64,000 nt of DNA, taken from NCBI GenBank assembly GCA_934661195.1, contig CAKUJD010000006.1:62001-126000 (forward strand), in the 5' to 3' direction. Within the stretch, counting starts at the first letter, position 1; the number at the start of each line of letters is the position of its first letter. This DNA comes from an uncultured Muribaculaceae bacterium (lineage in GTDB: Bacteria > Bacteroidota > Bacteroidia > Bacteroidales > Muribaculaceae). A program made the position numbers and the translations under genes. This document shows, piece after piece, positions 28,321-36,535 of the stretch. The notes beneath the pieces are model-generated. The model did no database searches and had not been told where the DNA came from. It worked only from the letters and a program-made list of their open reading frames with translations.

Positions 28321-29034
28321 ATGCTTACATCAGAACAAAAAGAACGCTACAAGCGCAACCTGCTACTGCCGCAAGTGGGCGAAGAGGGACAAGAGCGGCT
28401 GCTGAAGTCGAAGGTGCTGATAATAGGCGCAGGCGGCCTGGGCTCGCCAGTGGCCCTGTATCTGGCCGCGGCCGGAGTGGGCACGCTGGGCGTGGTGGAC
28501 AGCGACCGCCTGGACCTGAGCAACCTGCAGCGCCAGGTGCTGCACACCACCGCCGACGTGGGCCGGCCCAAGGTGGAGAGCGCACGCGACCACATCACAG
28601 CGCTCAACCCCGACGTGAAGGTGGTGACCTACAACTGCTTCTTCAACGCCGACAACGCAGCCCAGATACTGGCCGACTACGAGATAGTGGTTGACGCCAC
28701 CGACAACTCAGAGTCGAAGTTTTTCATCAACGACGCCTGCGTGGCCGCCGGCAAACCACTGGTGCACGGCGGCGTCAACCAGTTTTCGGGCAACGTGATG
28801 ACCATACTGCCCGGCACGGCCAACTACCGCGACCTCTTTGGCAACCAGCCACAGAACCCCGTGCCCAGCTCCACCTACGGCCTGCTGGGTGCAATTCCGG
28901 GCACCATTGGCACCATCCAGGCCACCGAGGTGCTGAAATTCCTGCTGGGCACCGGCCAGCTGCTCACCAACCAGGTGCTGCACTACGACGCATCCACCAT
29001 GACCTTCACCCGCTTCAAGGTGAAGCGCGACTAA
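28321..29034 (+). CDS. ThiF/MoeB/HesA-family adenylyltransferase
   Basis: A 237-residue E1-like enzyme. The nucleotide-binding IIGAGGLGSPVALYLAAAGV lies near residue 35, followed by DSDRLDLSNLQRQVLH, and the catalytic Asp region is VDATDNSESKFFIND. It adenylates the C-terminal glycine of a small sulfur-carrier protein such as ThiS or MoaD. The two CxxC zinc pairs of MoeB are absent, which is tolerated in many HesA-like members. No carrier gene lies next to it. The gap before it (28230-28320) contains short repeats of CTCAACxxTCAA type. Confidence 0.88.
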   Translation: MLTSEQKERYKRNLLLPQVGEEGQERLLKSKVLIIGAGGLGSPVALYLAAAGVGTLGVVDSDRLDLSNLQRQVLHTTADVGRPKVESARDHITALNPDVKVVTYNCFFNADNAAQILADYEIVVDATDNSESKFFINDACVAAGKPLVHGGVNQFSGNVMTILPGTANYRDLFGNQPQNPVPSSTYGLLGAIPGTIGTIQATEVLKFLLGTGQLLTNQVLHYDASTMTFTRFKVKRD

Positions 29035-29124
29035 GAGAGGTGGTGGCATTGCACCATGGCGCCAAGGGGCGCTGAATGCAAGCACGTTGCACCGCAGAAT
29101 CATGCTATTTAACCTCCATTATGC

Positions 29125-29151
29125 GTGGTGGGCAACTTGATTGCCCACCAC
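29125..29151. terminator. Hairpin downstream of the ThiF-family gene
   Basis: GTGGTGGGCAA and TTGCCCACCAC form a perfect 11-pair stem with a 5-base loop, about 90 bases past the upstream stop. The following sequence is AT-rich but not a clean T run. Confidence 0.55.
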
Positions 29152-29199
29152 ACTAATAATTTTGCATTGCATTCAAAAAATGACAAGGAGGAACAGCAC

Positions 29200-29499
29200 A
29201 TGAACGCAATGACAATGACAACAGCGCCACGCATCATCACAGCCACCGACCAGGTGTTTGCCACCCTTGAGGCAGGCGGCAAAGTGCTGGTGCGCATCAG
29301 CGCGGCAGGATTCACGAGCATCGACGACGTGGTGCGCCTTGTGTGGCGCAAGGCAGGAGACATTTTGGGCCTGGCCCGCATCAGCGTGCGCAACAAGACG
29401 CAGGGCTGGCGCACGGTGACCACCATGGCCCGCCGCCCGGCGGCCCGGCAGGCAGCCCAGCCGCCGCACGAGGGCCGCCAATACCTGATTCCGTGGTGA
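29200..29499 (+). CDS. Small basic protein of unknown function with strong Shine-Dalgarno
   Basis: A 99-residue protein starting MNAMTMTTAPRI, six bases after a clear AAGGAGG and spacer (29185-29199), which is unusual in this window and fixes the start. The core (residues about 10-70) alternates beta and helix: ATDQVFATLEAGGKVLVRIS, then a short helix and VWRKAGDILGLARISVRNKT. The tail is rich in R, A and Q. No signal or membrane segment is seen. I do not recognise the family. It may bind nucleic acid, judging only by charge. Confidence 0.6.
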   Translation: MNAMTMTTAPRIITATDQVFATLEAGGKVLVRISAAGFTSIDDVVRLVWRKAGDILGLARISVRNKTQGWRTVTTMARRPAARQAAQPPHEGRQYLIPW

Positions 29500-29565
29500 G
29501 CTGACGATTCATAAAAAATATATTAAATAATCGCCGGCCATAATGTCAGATAAGATTTTTTTGAG

Positions 29566-29573
29566 TAACTTTG
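29566..29573 (+). promoter_or_regulatory. Bacteroidetes -7 element upstream of the FeS gene pair
   Basis: TAACTTTG matches the -7 consensus, about 120 bases before the FeS scaffold-like gene. The -33 partner is unclear. Confidence 0.5.
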
Positions 29574-29695
29574 AACCCTAAAAGCGCAGATGCGGGCGCG
29601 GTGCAAGCCGGCGGCCCGCCTAAGCGCGGCAGTGTCAATTGTTTAAGAAGAAAATCTATACTGTTAAAATAAGTACTATTTTAAAACAAACTATT

Positions 29696-30388
29696 ATGGT
29701 TTACTCACAAGAAGTACAGAACATGTGCTGCGTAGCAAAGGGTGCTAACCACCCTTCAGCTCCGATTCCAGAGGAGGGAAAATGGGTTAGATCGAAGGAA
29801 ATCAAGGACATCTCCGGCTTTACTCACGGCATTGGCTGGTGCGCCCCTCAGCAGGGAGCCTGCAAGCTTTCGCTCAACGTGAAGAACGGCGTGATTGAAG
29901 AGTGCCTCATCGAGACCGTAGGTTGCTCAGGCATGACCCACTCGGCCGCAATGGCAGCCGAGATTCTGCCGGGCAAGACGGTGCTCGAGGCCCTGAACAC
30001 CGACTTGGTGTGCGACGCCATCAACACCGCCATGCGCGAGCTGTTCCTGCAAATAGCCTATGGCCGCACCCAGTCGGCCTTCAGCGAAGGCGGCCTCGTG
30101 GTGGGCGCATCGCTCGAAGACCTCGGCAAGGGCCTCCGCAGCCAGGTGGGCACAATGTTTGGCACCCGTGCCAAGGGCGTGCGCTACCTTGAGATGACCG
30201 AGGGCTACTGCACCCGCATGGCACTCGACGAGAACAACGAGGTGATTGGCTACGAATTCCTGAGCCTTGGCAAGTTCACCGACGCGCTGAAGAAGGGCAA
30301 GACTCCCGAAGAGGCACTTGCACTGGCCAAGGGCCACTATGGCCGTTTCGAGGAAGCAGCAAAATATATTGACCCACGTAAAGAATAA
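29696..30388 (+). CDS. Iron-sulfur cluster assembly scaffold-like protein
   Basis: A 230-residue protein starting at ATG 29696 (MVYSQEVQNMCC); the upstream in-frame stretch is AT-rich leader. Conserved-looking cysteines lie in GWCAPQQGACKL and IETVGCSGMTHS, and a further one in DLVCDAIN, a NifU/IscU-like scaffold pattern in an extended form. It is annotated in the Bacteroidetes as an iron-sulfur scaffold that travels with a GGGtGRT protein, which follows here after 21 bases. A role in building or holding an FeS cluster is inferred from family naming. Confidence 0.8.
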   Translation: MVYSQEVQNMCCVAKGANHPSAPIPEEGKWVRSKEIKDISGFTHGIGWCAPQQGACKLSLNVKNGVIEECLIETVGCSGMTHSAAMAAEILPGKTVLEALNTDLVCDAINTAMRELFLQIAYGRTQSAFSEGGLVVGASLEDLGKGLRSQVGTMFGTRAKGVRYLEMTEGYCTRMALDENNEVIGYEFLSLGKFTDALKKGKTPEEALALAKGHYGRFEEAAKYIDPRKE

Positions 30389-30409
30389 TATTGTAAGGAG
30401 GATAACATC

Positions 30410-31420
30410 ATGATAAGAAAAGTGAATTTTGAATCTCAAGACCGTCGCATCAAGCAAGTGCTCGCCGCTCTTAACGAAGTGGGCATTAAGGACATTGAGG
30501 AAGCCAATGAGATTTGCGACAAGTATGGTATCGATCCTTACAAGACCTGTGAGGAGACTCAGGGCATCTGCTTTGAGAACGCAAAGTGGGCCTACGTGGT
30601 GGGCGCCGCTATCGCTCTGAAGAAAGGCTGCAAAAACGCTGCCGACGCAGCCGAGGCAATCGGCCTGGGCCTGCAGTCGTTCTGCATTCCCGGTTCAGTG
30701 GCCGACGACCGCAAGGTGGGTCTGGGCCACGGCAACCTGGCAGCCCGTCTGCTGCGCGACGAGACCAAGTGCTTCGCCTTCCTCGCCGGCCACGAGTCGT
30801 TTGCCGCCGCTGAAGGCGCAATCAAGATTGCCGGCGCAGCCAACAAGGTTCGCAAAGAGCCTCTGCGCGTAATTCTGAACGGTCTTGGCAAAGACGCCGC
30901 TAAAATCATCAGCCGCATCAACGGCTTCACATACGTCCGCACTGAGTTTGACTACTTCACTGGCAAGCTCAACGTGATTGAGAAAACCGCCTACAGCAAG
31001 GGCGAGCGCGCCAAGGTTAACTGCTATGGCGCCGACGACGTGCGCGAAGGCGTGGCCATCATGTGGCACGAGGGTGTGGATGTGTCGATTACAGGCAACT
31101 CTACCAACCCCACACGCTTCCAGCACCCCGTGGCCGGCACCTACAAGAAAGAGCGCGTGCTGGCTGGCAAGCCCTACTTCAGCGTGGCATCGGGCGGCGG
31201 CACAGGCCGCACACTGCACCCCGACAACATGGCAGCCGGCCCCGCATCCTACGGCATGACCGACACCATGGGCCGCATGCACAGCGACGCTCAGTTTGCA
31301 GGCTCTTCGTCAGTGCCCGCCCACGTTGAGATGATGGGCTTCCTGGGCATCGGCAACAACCCCATGGTGGGCTGCACCGTGGCAGTGGCCGTCGACGTGG
31401 CTCAAGCTCTCGCAAAATAA
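30410..31420 (+). CDS. GGGtGRT protein
   Basis: A 336-residue protein carrying the signature SGGGTGRTLHPDN near residue 265, which names this uncharacterised family. Other dense regions are LAFAGHESFAAAEG-like (FLAGHESFAAAEGAIKIAG) and the C-terminal MMGFLGIGNNPMVGCTVAVA. It is soluble with no signal. It follows the FeS-scaffold-like gene by 21 bases with a good AAGGAGG before its ATG, so the two are co-expressed. Biochemical function is unknown. Confidence 0.88.
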   Translation: MIRKVNFESQDRRIKQVLAALNEVGIKDIEEANEICDKYGIDPYKTCEETQGICFENAKWAYVVGAAIALKKGCKNAADAAEAIGLGLQSFCIPGSVADDRKVGLGHGNLAARLLRDETKCFAFLAGHESFAAAEGAIKIAGAANKVRKEPLRVILNGLGKDAAKIISRINGFTYVRTEFDYFTGKLNVIEKTAYSKGERAKVNCYGADDVREGVAIMWHEGVDVSITGNSTNPTRFQHPVAGTYKKERVLAGKPYFSVASGGGTGRTLHPDNMAAGPASYGMTDTMGRMHSDAQFAGSSSVPAHVEMMGFLGIGNNPMVGCTVAVAVDVAQALAK

Positions 31421-31473
31421 CATTCGCCTGAAGCCCCATTGGCGGGCCTCACCATATAGGCGACAGCCATAAT

Positions 31474-31523
31474 AGTGGCGGCAGACCCCGAACGCGTTCG
31501 GAGCCTGCCGCCACTGCTTTTTT
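31474..31523 (+). terminator. Terminator after the GGGtGRT gene
   Basis: AGTGGCGGCAG pairs with CTGCCGCCACT, with further pairing inside, and is followed by GCTTTTTT. Confidence 0.85.
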
Positions 31524-31556
31524 CGCCCGGCAAAGTGGAAATCGCCACACAATTCC

Positions 31557-31587
31557 TTTGCCGTTTGGGCAAAATGCGCTACATTTG
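31557..31587 (+). promoter_or_regulatory. Promoter of the small lipoprotein gene
   Basis: TTTG at 31557-31560, a 19-base spacer and TACATTTG at 31580-31587 give a full match to the Bacteroidetes promoter form, about 35 bases before the gene start. Confidence 0.7.
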
Positions 31588-31621
31588 CATCGGCTTATTT
31601 AAGCAATGAGCCACGCAGATT

Positions 31622-31996
31622 ATGAAAAAGATACTGATTCCTGTTCTTTCAATCATGGCTATGCTCACGGCAATGCCATCGTGCAGCAACGCCGACAAGG
31701 GCGGCGGCTCGACCACCGACACCATCGACACCACAGCCGTGGCCGCCAACGACAGCGACAGCGCGCTGAGCGTGACAGGCGTTGCCCTTGACGGTGCAAT
31801 GAACAGCGTGTTCATAAAGAGCCTTGCCAATGGCGACTCGCTGAGCTTTGAGTATCCCGACCTCGACCGCAAGCTGGTTGACTCGTGGGAAATCGGCGAC
31901 ACCATTACGGTGAAATATGTGAAGACCACCATTGGTGGCGAGCAGGCCGACAGCGTGCTGCGCCTCATCAACGACAGCAAGCAGCCGCAGCAGTAG
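31622..31996 (+). CDS. Small lipoprotein of unknown function
   Basis: A 124-residue exported protein. The signal runs to a lipobox-like AMPSC with Cys at about 21, followed by a flexible Gly/Thr/Asp linker. A small beta domain (about 50-115, ALDGAMNSVFIKSLANGDSL to DTITVKYVKTTIGG) looks like a single OB-like or beta-sandwich unit. The promoter directly upstream makes it monocistronic. Family not recognised beyond small Bacteroidales lipoproteins. Confidence 0.7.
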   Translation: MKKILIPVLSIMAMLTAMPSCSNADKGGGSTTDTIDTTAVAANDSDSALSVTGVALDGAMNSVFIKSLANGDSLSFEYPDLDRKLVDSWEIGDTITVKYVKTTIGGEQADSVLRLINDSKQPQQ

Positions 31997-32020
31997 AGCT
32001 GCGCACAAGACGGACATAAC

Positions 32021-32093
32021 GCGGTAATAGCTCAGTTGGCAGAGCGGAAGCTTCCCAAGCTTCAGGTCGCGGGTTCGACCCCCGTTTACCGCT
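32021..32093 (+). tRNA. tRNA-Gly (anticodon CCC)
   Basis: The acceptor stem GCGGTAA pairs with TTACCGC. The anticodon arm GAAGC-TTCCCAA-GCTTC gives anticodon CCC, and the T loop is GGTTCGACC. The discriminator is T and CCA is not encoded. Confidence 0.95.
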
Positions 32094-32101
32094 CAATAGA
32101 C

Positions 32102-32145
32102 AATCGCAAGTACCACAACCCAAAAGGCGCTTGCGATTATTTTTT
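32102..32145 (+). terminator. Terminator of tRNA-Gly
   Basis: AATCGCAAG and CTTGCGATT form a 9-pair stem followed by ATTTTTT, eight bases past the tRNA. Confidence 0.75.
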
Positions 32146-32245
32146 CACACACGCCACATCAGGCATCATTGCCGCCAGCCAAATTGCAGCGGCAAACATT
32201 GGCCAACATTACTTGGCTCCACGATTAATGCAAACGCACCTGCGC

Positions 32246-32827
32246 ATGAATAAAAAGTTAAATTCATACATGACTGGTATCGACCTTGATTTCTTGCGAC
32301 AATACTGCATTGACAACGGCAAAAGGCAAGAGATGAGGCGCGGGACCACGTTTCAGCAAGCGGGCTTGCCGTCGCTCCACATCGGCTATGTGGAAAAAGG
32401 GTGCTTCAAATACACCGTCAGCAACAATGCTGATGAAAAGGATTACATAACTGGCTTCGCTTTCGAAAACGAGTTTGTGGCCGATTACCCTAACTGCCTT
32501 TACGGAGAGACGTCAAGGGTTAAAATTGAAACAAGCACAGATGCAGTGGTTCATGTCGTTGAAGGCGCGGCAGTGCTTGGCCTGTTTACGGAAAGCGCAG
32601 AAAAATCGCTGCAAGGCATGAGGGTGATGGAGGGGCTTTTTGAACAGGTGTATTCCAGCTACCTGGATTTGTATTGCCTTGATGCGCGTGGGCGCTATGA
32701 ACGCCTGCTGCAGCGGTGCCCACAAATTGTCCAGCAGCTGTCACTGAAAGACATTGCCTCATACCTGAAACTCCACCCGAACACGATAAGCAAAATCAGG
32801 CACAGCATAACGTTTGCAGGCCAATAA
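32246..32827 (+). CDS. Crp/Fnr-family transcription regulator
   Basis: A 193-residue protein from ATG 32246 (MNKKLNSYMTGIDLDFLR); in-frame ATGs at 32228 and 32270 are alternatives, and the open frame running back into tRNA-Gly is not coding. Residues about 20-115 form a cyclic-nucleotide-like beta barrel (GTTFQQAGLPSLHIGYVEKG), followed by a long helix and a C-terminal helix-turn-helix (SLKDIASYLKLHPNTISKIR). It is the Bacteroidetes subtype that usually senses small molecules or redox state. It lies 97 bases upstream of an SDR gene it may control. Confidence 0.85.
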   Translation: MNKKLNSYMTGIDLDFLRQYCIDNGKRQEMRRGTTFQQAGLPSLHIGYVEKGCFKYTVSNNADEKDYITGFAFENEFVADYPNCLYGETSRVKIETSTDAVVHVVEGAAVLGLFTESAEKSLQGMRVMEGLFEQVYSSYLDLYCLDARGRYERLLQRCPQIVQQLSLKDIASYLKLHPNTISKIRHSITFAGQ

Positions 32828-32924
32828 ACCTGTATTTCTCAACCTAAGTTGAGAGTTGACAATACCATGGCCCATTGCCATATGAGCAAAGGTGTTTTTT
32901 TAATACCTTTGCTCAAAAAACGAC

Positions 32925-33638
32925 ATGAACATCATTATTATCGGAGCCACTTCGGGCATAGGCTACGGATTGATGAAAAGGTATGCGGTGCCTGGCAACA
33001 GAGTTGGGATATTGGGGCGCAGAAAGGCCATTCTGAAAGAACTGGAAGATGCTTACCCGTCAATTGTAGTGGCCTGCGCCGCCGACATTTCACAACATGA
33101 TGAGGCGACAGCCGCCATCAGATATTTCCAGTCGCAAATGCAAACCATACACCTCGTGATTGTGTGTTCTGGCGTGGGTGAACTGAACCCATTGCTCGAT
33201 TTCAACATTGAATATCCCACATTGCTTACAAATGTCGTTGGCTGGACGCACGTGATTGATGCCTTCTATGGCGTTCTTACCCGTCAGGAATTTGGCCATT
33301 TAGTGGCGATAACCTCGATAGGGGGATTAAGGGGAGAGCCGCAAGCTCCTGCCTATAGTGCGTCGAAAGCCTATCAAATCAACTATATGGAGGCTATGCG
33401 CAAAAAAGCCCGCAACGATGGCGGAAGCATCTGTGTAACGGATATTCGCCCGGGACTTGCCGACACGAGAATGGCAAAGGGGGAAAACCTGTTTTGGGTA
33501 ATGCCTGTTGAAAAGGTGGTGGATCAAATAACGACAGCCATACGGCAAATGAAATCAAAGGCATATGTCACCAAGAGATGGCATGTGCTTGCCGCCATCA
33601 ACAAGAATCTGCCATATTTCCTTTTCAAAAGGATATAG
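32925..33638 (+). CDS. Short-chain dehydrogenase/reductase
   Basis: A 237-residue SDR enzyme. The cofactor motif is GATSGIG (7-13), the LGRR after beta-2 suggests NADPH, and the catalytic residues are Ser in ITSIGG and YSASK with Tyr and Lys. The substrate is not predictable. It follows the Crp-type regulator on the same strand. The C-terminus YFLFKRI is short, without a membrane anchor. Confidence 0.88.
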   Translation: MNIIIIGATSGIGYGLMKRYAVPGNRVGILGRRKAILKELEDAYPSIVVACAADISQHDEATAAIRYFQSQMQTIHLVIVCSGVGELNPLLDFNIEYPTLLTNVVGWTHVIDAFYGVLTRQEFGHLVAITSIGGLRGEPQAPAYSASKAYQINYMEAMRKKARNDGGSICVTDIRPGLADTRMAKGENLFWVMPVEKVVDQITTAIRQMKSKAYVTKRWHVLAAINKNLPYFLFKRI

Positions 33639-34245
33639 ACAGACAAAATCGGTGTTGCAAATGCGGCATCGCCGCCAACAGACAAAAAAATCCCGGACAT
33701 CAACGTCCAGGATTGCTTAACTAATTAACCTTCTAATACCATTAACATAAACCTTAAACAATGAAATTTCATAACCGTCATCCCGACGCCCGTGAATTTC
33801 ATAACCTTAAAAACTAATACCATGAAAAACCGATACAAAGATATGTCAAATATGTTATGTAACACACAAAAACGGCAGAAAAATGCTTGATTTTAACTTT
33901 AGTTATAATATAGTAACGAGAAATCGCGATTAAATTCACATCTGTTTGTATTCGCAGCAGCTCATTTTTAATCCGTACCCCATCTCCAATCGCAGCAAGA
34001 CCCCTGCTGCCATTAGTATAAGGAGCGCGGGCTGTTCAGCTCCGAAAGCACTGAAAATTGCATTTGCAGAGCAGTAGCGATGGTTCCTGTCTGGAGCACT
34101 GAAAAAGTAACGTTATTTGAGACGCTTGTTGCAAAATAGTAGGCTAATTGCGTAAGTGGCTGGCAATAAACGTAAAACCAAATAAATTTACAATTGCCAA
34201 CAAATAGCGTTAATATAGGTAAATTTTGCAGAAAAACTCCCGCAT
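33639..34245. other. AT-rich gap before array 1, with two mini-ORFs and repeat fragments
   Basis: No ordinary gene is visible. A small hairpin (ATCCCGGAC/GTCCAGGAT, 33690-33713) is followed by two tiny open frames with similar lead-ins (CTAATACCAT): 33761-33817 encodes MKFHNRHPDAREFHNLKN and 33822-33890 encodes 22 residues starting MKNRYKDM. Whether they are translated is unknown. Near 34040-34110 two GCACTGAAAA units of the dispersed repeat family occur. The longer minus-strand frame at 34013-34249 has no family-like sequence. Confidence 0.45.
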
Positions 34246-34519
34246 TCAAAAATCGTGCCTAAAAAACAGGCATATCTGACAATGATAGAATTATGCACAA
34301 TAATTATATGCTATTTAATCATTTTGAAGCATATTTGCGCATATCAATGTCGTTAGTGCTTAAAATAGTTGTGAAAATAATTATTTTGAAATGTCAAAAA
34401 AACTGGTTAATTTTGCCATAAATAAGGCGAAAATTCCATTAACGCGTCTAAACGTAAGCTTAGTAGTGTTAAAAGGAAATACCTAAACAGTTCATTGACA
34501 GAGAGCTAACACCCATGCT
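34246..34519 (+). promoter_or_regulatory. Leader of CRISPR array 1
   Basis: AT-rich sequence directly before the first repeat. The last 158 bases (34362-34519) are near-identical to the 158 bases before array 2 (47753-47910), including AACGCGTCTAAACGTAAGC and TAGTAGTGTTAAAAG. A second shared block, TTCAAAAATCGTGCC, lies at the far end of both. It should hold the array promoter and the integration-guiding sites. Confidence 0.85.
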
Positions 34520-36070
34520 CTCAGAGACCATATTCCATTAAAACAAGGATTAAGACAAGGACAAGAGCACTAACTATATAGCGCACATTGTCTTGCGCTC
34601 AGAGACCATATTCCATTAAAACAAGGATTAAGACTCATTATATTCGAGAGTGAAGTACGGCATTAATGCCGTATACTCAGAGACCATATTCCATTAAAAC
34701 AAGGATTAAGACGTCTTGGCCACTGTGAAGTGGCCCAACTCTGCCTTCTCAGAGACCATATTCCATTAAAACAAGGATTAAGACCAAATTCTGCATATGC
34801 TAGACCGTCTGAGTCTACATATACTCAGAGACCATATTCCATTAAAACAAGGATTAAGACCGGTAGTATTGGCACATACCACCGCTAATGTTTTTTTGCT
34901 CAGAGACCATATTCCATTAAAACAAGGATTAAGACAGGCTAACTGGTAGCCTTCTCTAAGTTCCTTTAACATTTTCTCAGAGACCATATTCCATTAAAAC
35001 AAGGATTAAGACTTGTCACTTTGCATGGCCTTTCGGCCATGTGTGGTTTTGCTCAGAGACCATATTCCATTAAAACAAGGATTAAGACACCACTGTGAAG
35101 TGGCCCAGTTGACTCTTAGCCTCCTCGAGCTCAGAGACCATATTCCATTAAAACAAGGATTAAGACGGCCTTCGCCGACCCCTTTGTCTTCAATGTACTC
35201 TCAGAGACCATATTCCATTAAAACAAGGATTAAGACGCGCACACTACTGGCAACACCTGTTTTGGATAGGTGTTCTCAGAGACCATATTCCATTAAAACA
35301 AGGATTAAGACGCATACCACCATCGGTAGTATTGGCACACACCACAGATAACTCAGAGACCATATTCCATTAAAACAAGGATTAAGACGTATTGGCAACT
35401 ACAACACTAAGCTTTCTTAAGGGGAACTCAGAGACCATATTCCATTAAAACAAGGATTAAGACTGCATGGCCTTACGGCCATTGCTCGTTTGGGCCACTG
35501 TACTCAGAGACCATATTCCATTAAAACAAGGATTAAGACCCCAAATATTTTCTTCGTTATTCATCTTGTTCTGGTTTTGCTCAGAGACCATATTCCATTA
35601 AAACAAGGATTAAGACTTCGCCGTGCCGCCTTTTGTTTTAAGTGTACTCATATCTCAGAGACCATATTCCATTAAAACAAGGATTAAGACTTTCATGGCC
35701 TTTCGGCCATTTGTGGTCTTGGCCACAGTGAACTCAGAGACCATATTCCATTAAAACAAGGATTAAGACTTTCATGGCCTTTCGGCCATTTGTGGTCTTG
35801 GCCACAGTGAACTCAGAGACCATATTCCATTAAAACAAGGATTAAGACGCGCCCCCAAGGGGTCAAAAATCAGCGTTTATTTTTATCAGAGACCATATTC
35901 CATTAAAACAAGGATTAAGACTCTTTGGGAAAACATCGTCAAGATGCTCTTGGAGTTCCTCCTCAGAGACCATATTCCATTAAAACAAGGATTAAGACTT
36001 CAATTTCAAGTGCCCAATCGTTACACTGTTTTTACTACTCAGAGACCATATTCCACTAAAACAAGGATTA
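34520..36070 (+). CRISPR. CRISPR array 1, 21 repeats, 20 spacers
   Basis: Repeats of 36-37 bases begin (C)TCAGAGACCATATTCC and end AACAAGGATTAAGAC; all but the last are nearly identical. The last (36038-36070) carries CCACTAAAACAAGGATTATT, a decayed 3' end that marks the leader-distal side. Spacers are 33-42 bases. Reading rightwards, the final ATTAAGAC is the expected 8-base crRNA 5' handle after Cas6 cleavage. Spacers 16 and 17 (35691-35732, 35770-35811) are identical. At least ten spacers fall into three families of related sequence. cas6-csm genes follow on the same strand. Confidence 0.97.
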
Positions 36071-36345
36071 TTATCCCATAGGGATAAAATATGTGTAGGC
36101 AGGTATGCAGCGCTGGCGAAGCGATAGCGGAGTCAGCGCGAAATGCCTGCTGTATTGCCGCGCCACATAAAAGCATTCCAGCGGAATGCAACAGCAGGCG
36201 GATTATGCCCATTATTGCCCCACTGTACAAGCCGTGGTGCAGTGTCGCATTCCGCTGGAATGCTTGGACTTGGGGCATTGCTGAGCAGGCATTTCGCGTT
36301 GGCCAAGGCCTCTGCTGCATACCAGTCTACACACATCCAATCCAT
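36071..36345. repeat. Palindromic element downstream of array 1
   Basis: The element runs straight from the decayed last repeat. It begins with the palindrome TTATCCCATAGGGATAA and contains nested inverted arms: GGTATGCAGC (36102) with GCTGCATACC (36314), and GCGCGAAATGCCTGCT (36136) with GAGCAGGCATTTCGCG (36283), plus two inner 17-base palindromes at 36173 and 36247. A close copy follows array 2. No protein-coding frame is convincing. It resembles a miniature inverted-repeat element or a large folded RNA. From 36350 to 36410 an inverted copy of the GCGAGTTGG/GTGAAAAAG dispersed repeat follows. Confidence 0.7.
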
Positions 36346-36454
36346 TCGGAATTGCCACTTTTTCACGCTTTCCTCGCCAACTCACCAGGATTGCCACTAT
36401 TCCATTGCTCACAAGGTGGCGTGCGCCTATAAATTGTTCAAATCTCTCTGCCGT

Positions 36455-36489
36455 TTTGTTGCGGCTATGCCATTAAATGCTTATATTTG
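36455..36489 (+). promoter_or_regulatory. Probable promoter of the cas6-csm operon
   Basis: TATATTTG at 36482-36489 matches the -7 consensus; TTTTGTTG at 36454-36461 supplies a TTG 20 bases upstream. It lies about 47 bases before cas6. Confidence 0.6.
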
Positions 36490-36535
36490 CCTAACTAATT
36501 TTACGGGAAAACACGCCGTAAGAACAACACAGCAG

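Noticed and set aside
32036..32245. Upstream extension of the Crp-type regulator
   Set aside because: The frame runs back through tRNA-Gly and its terminator, so that part cannot be coding.
34778..35351. Open frames inside CRISPR array 1 with repeating NPCFNGIWSL or ETIFH peptides
   Set aside because: They are translations of the CRISPR repeat itself, not genes. The same holds for frames in array 2.
36071..36345. An insertion sequence after array 1
   Set aside because: There is no transposase frame, so only a non-coding palindromic element can be claimed.
36143..36535. Upstream extension of cas6 by 131 residues
   Set aside because: It reads through the palindromic trailer element and the promoter; nothing in it resembles Cas6.
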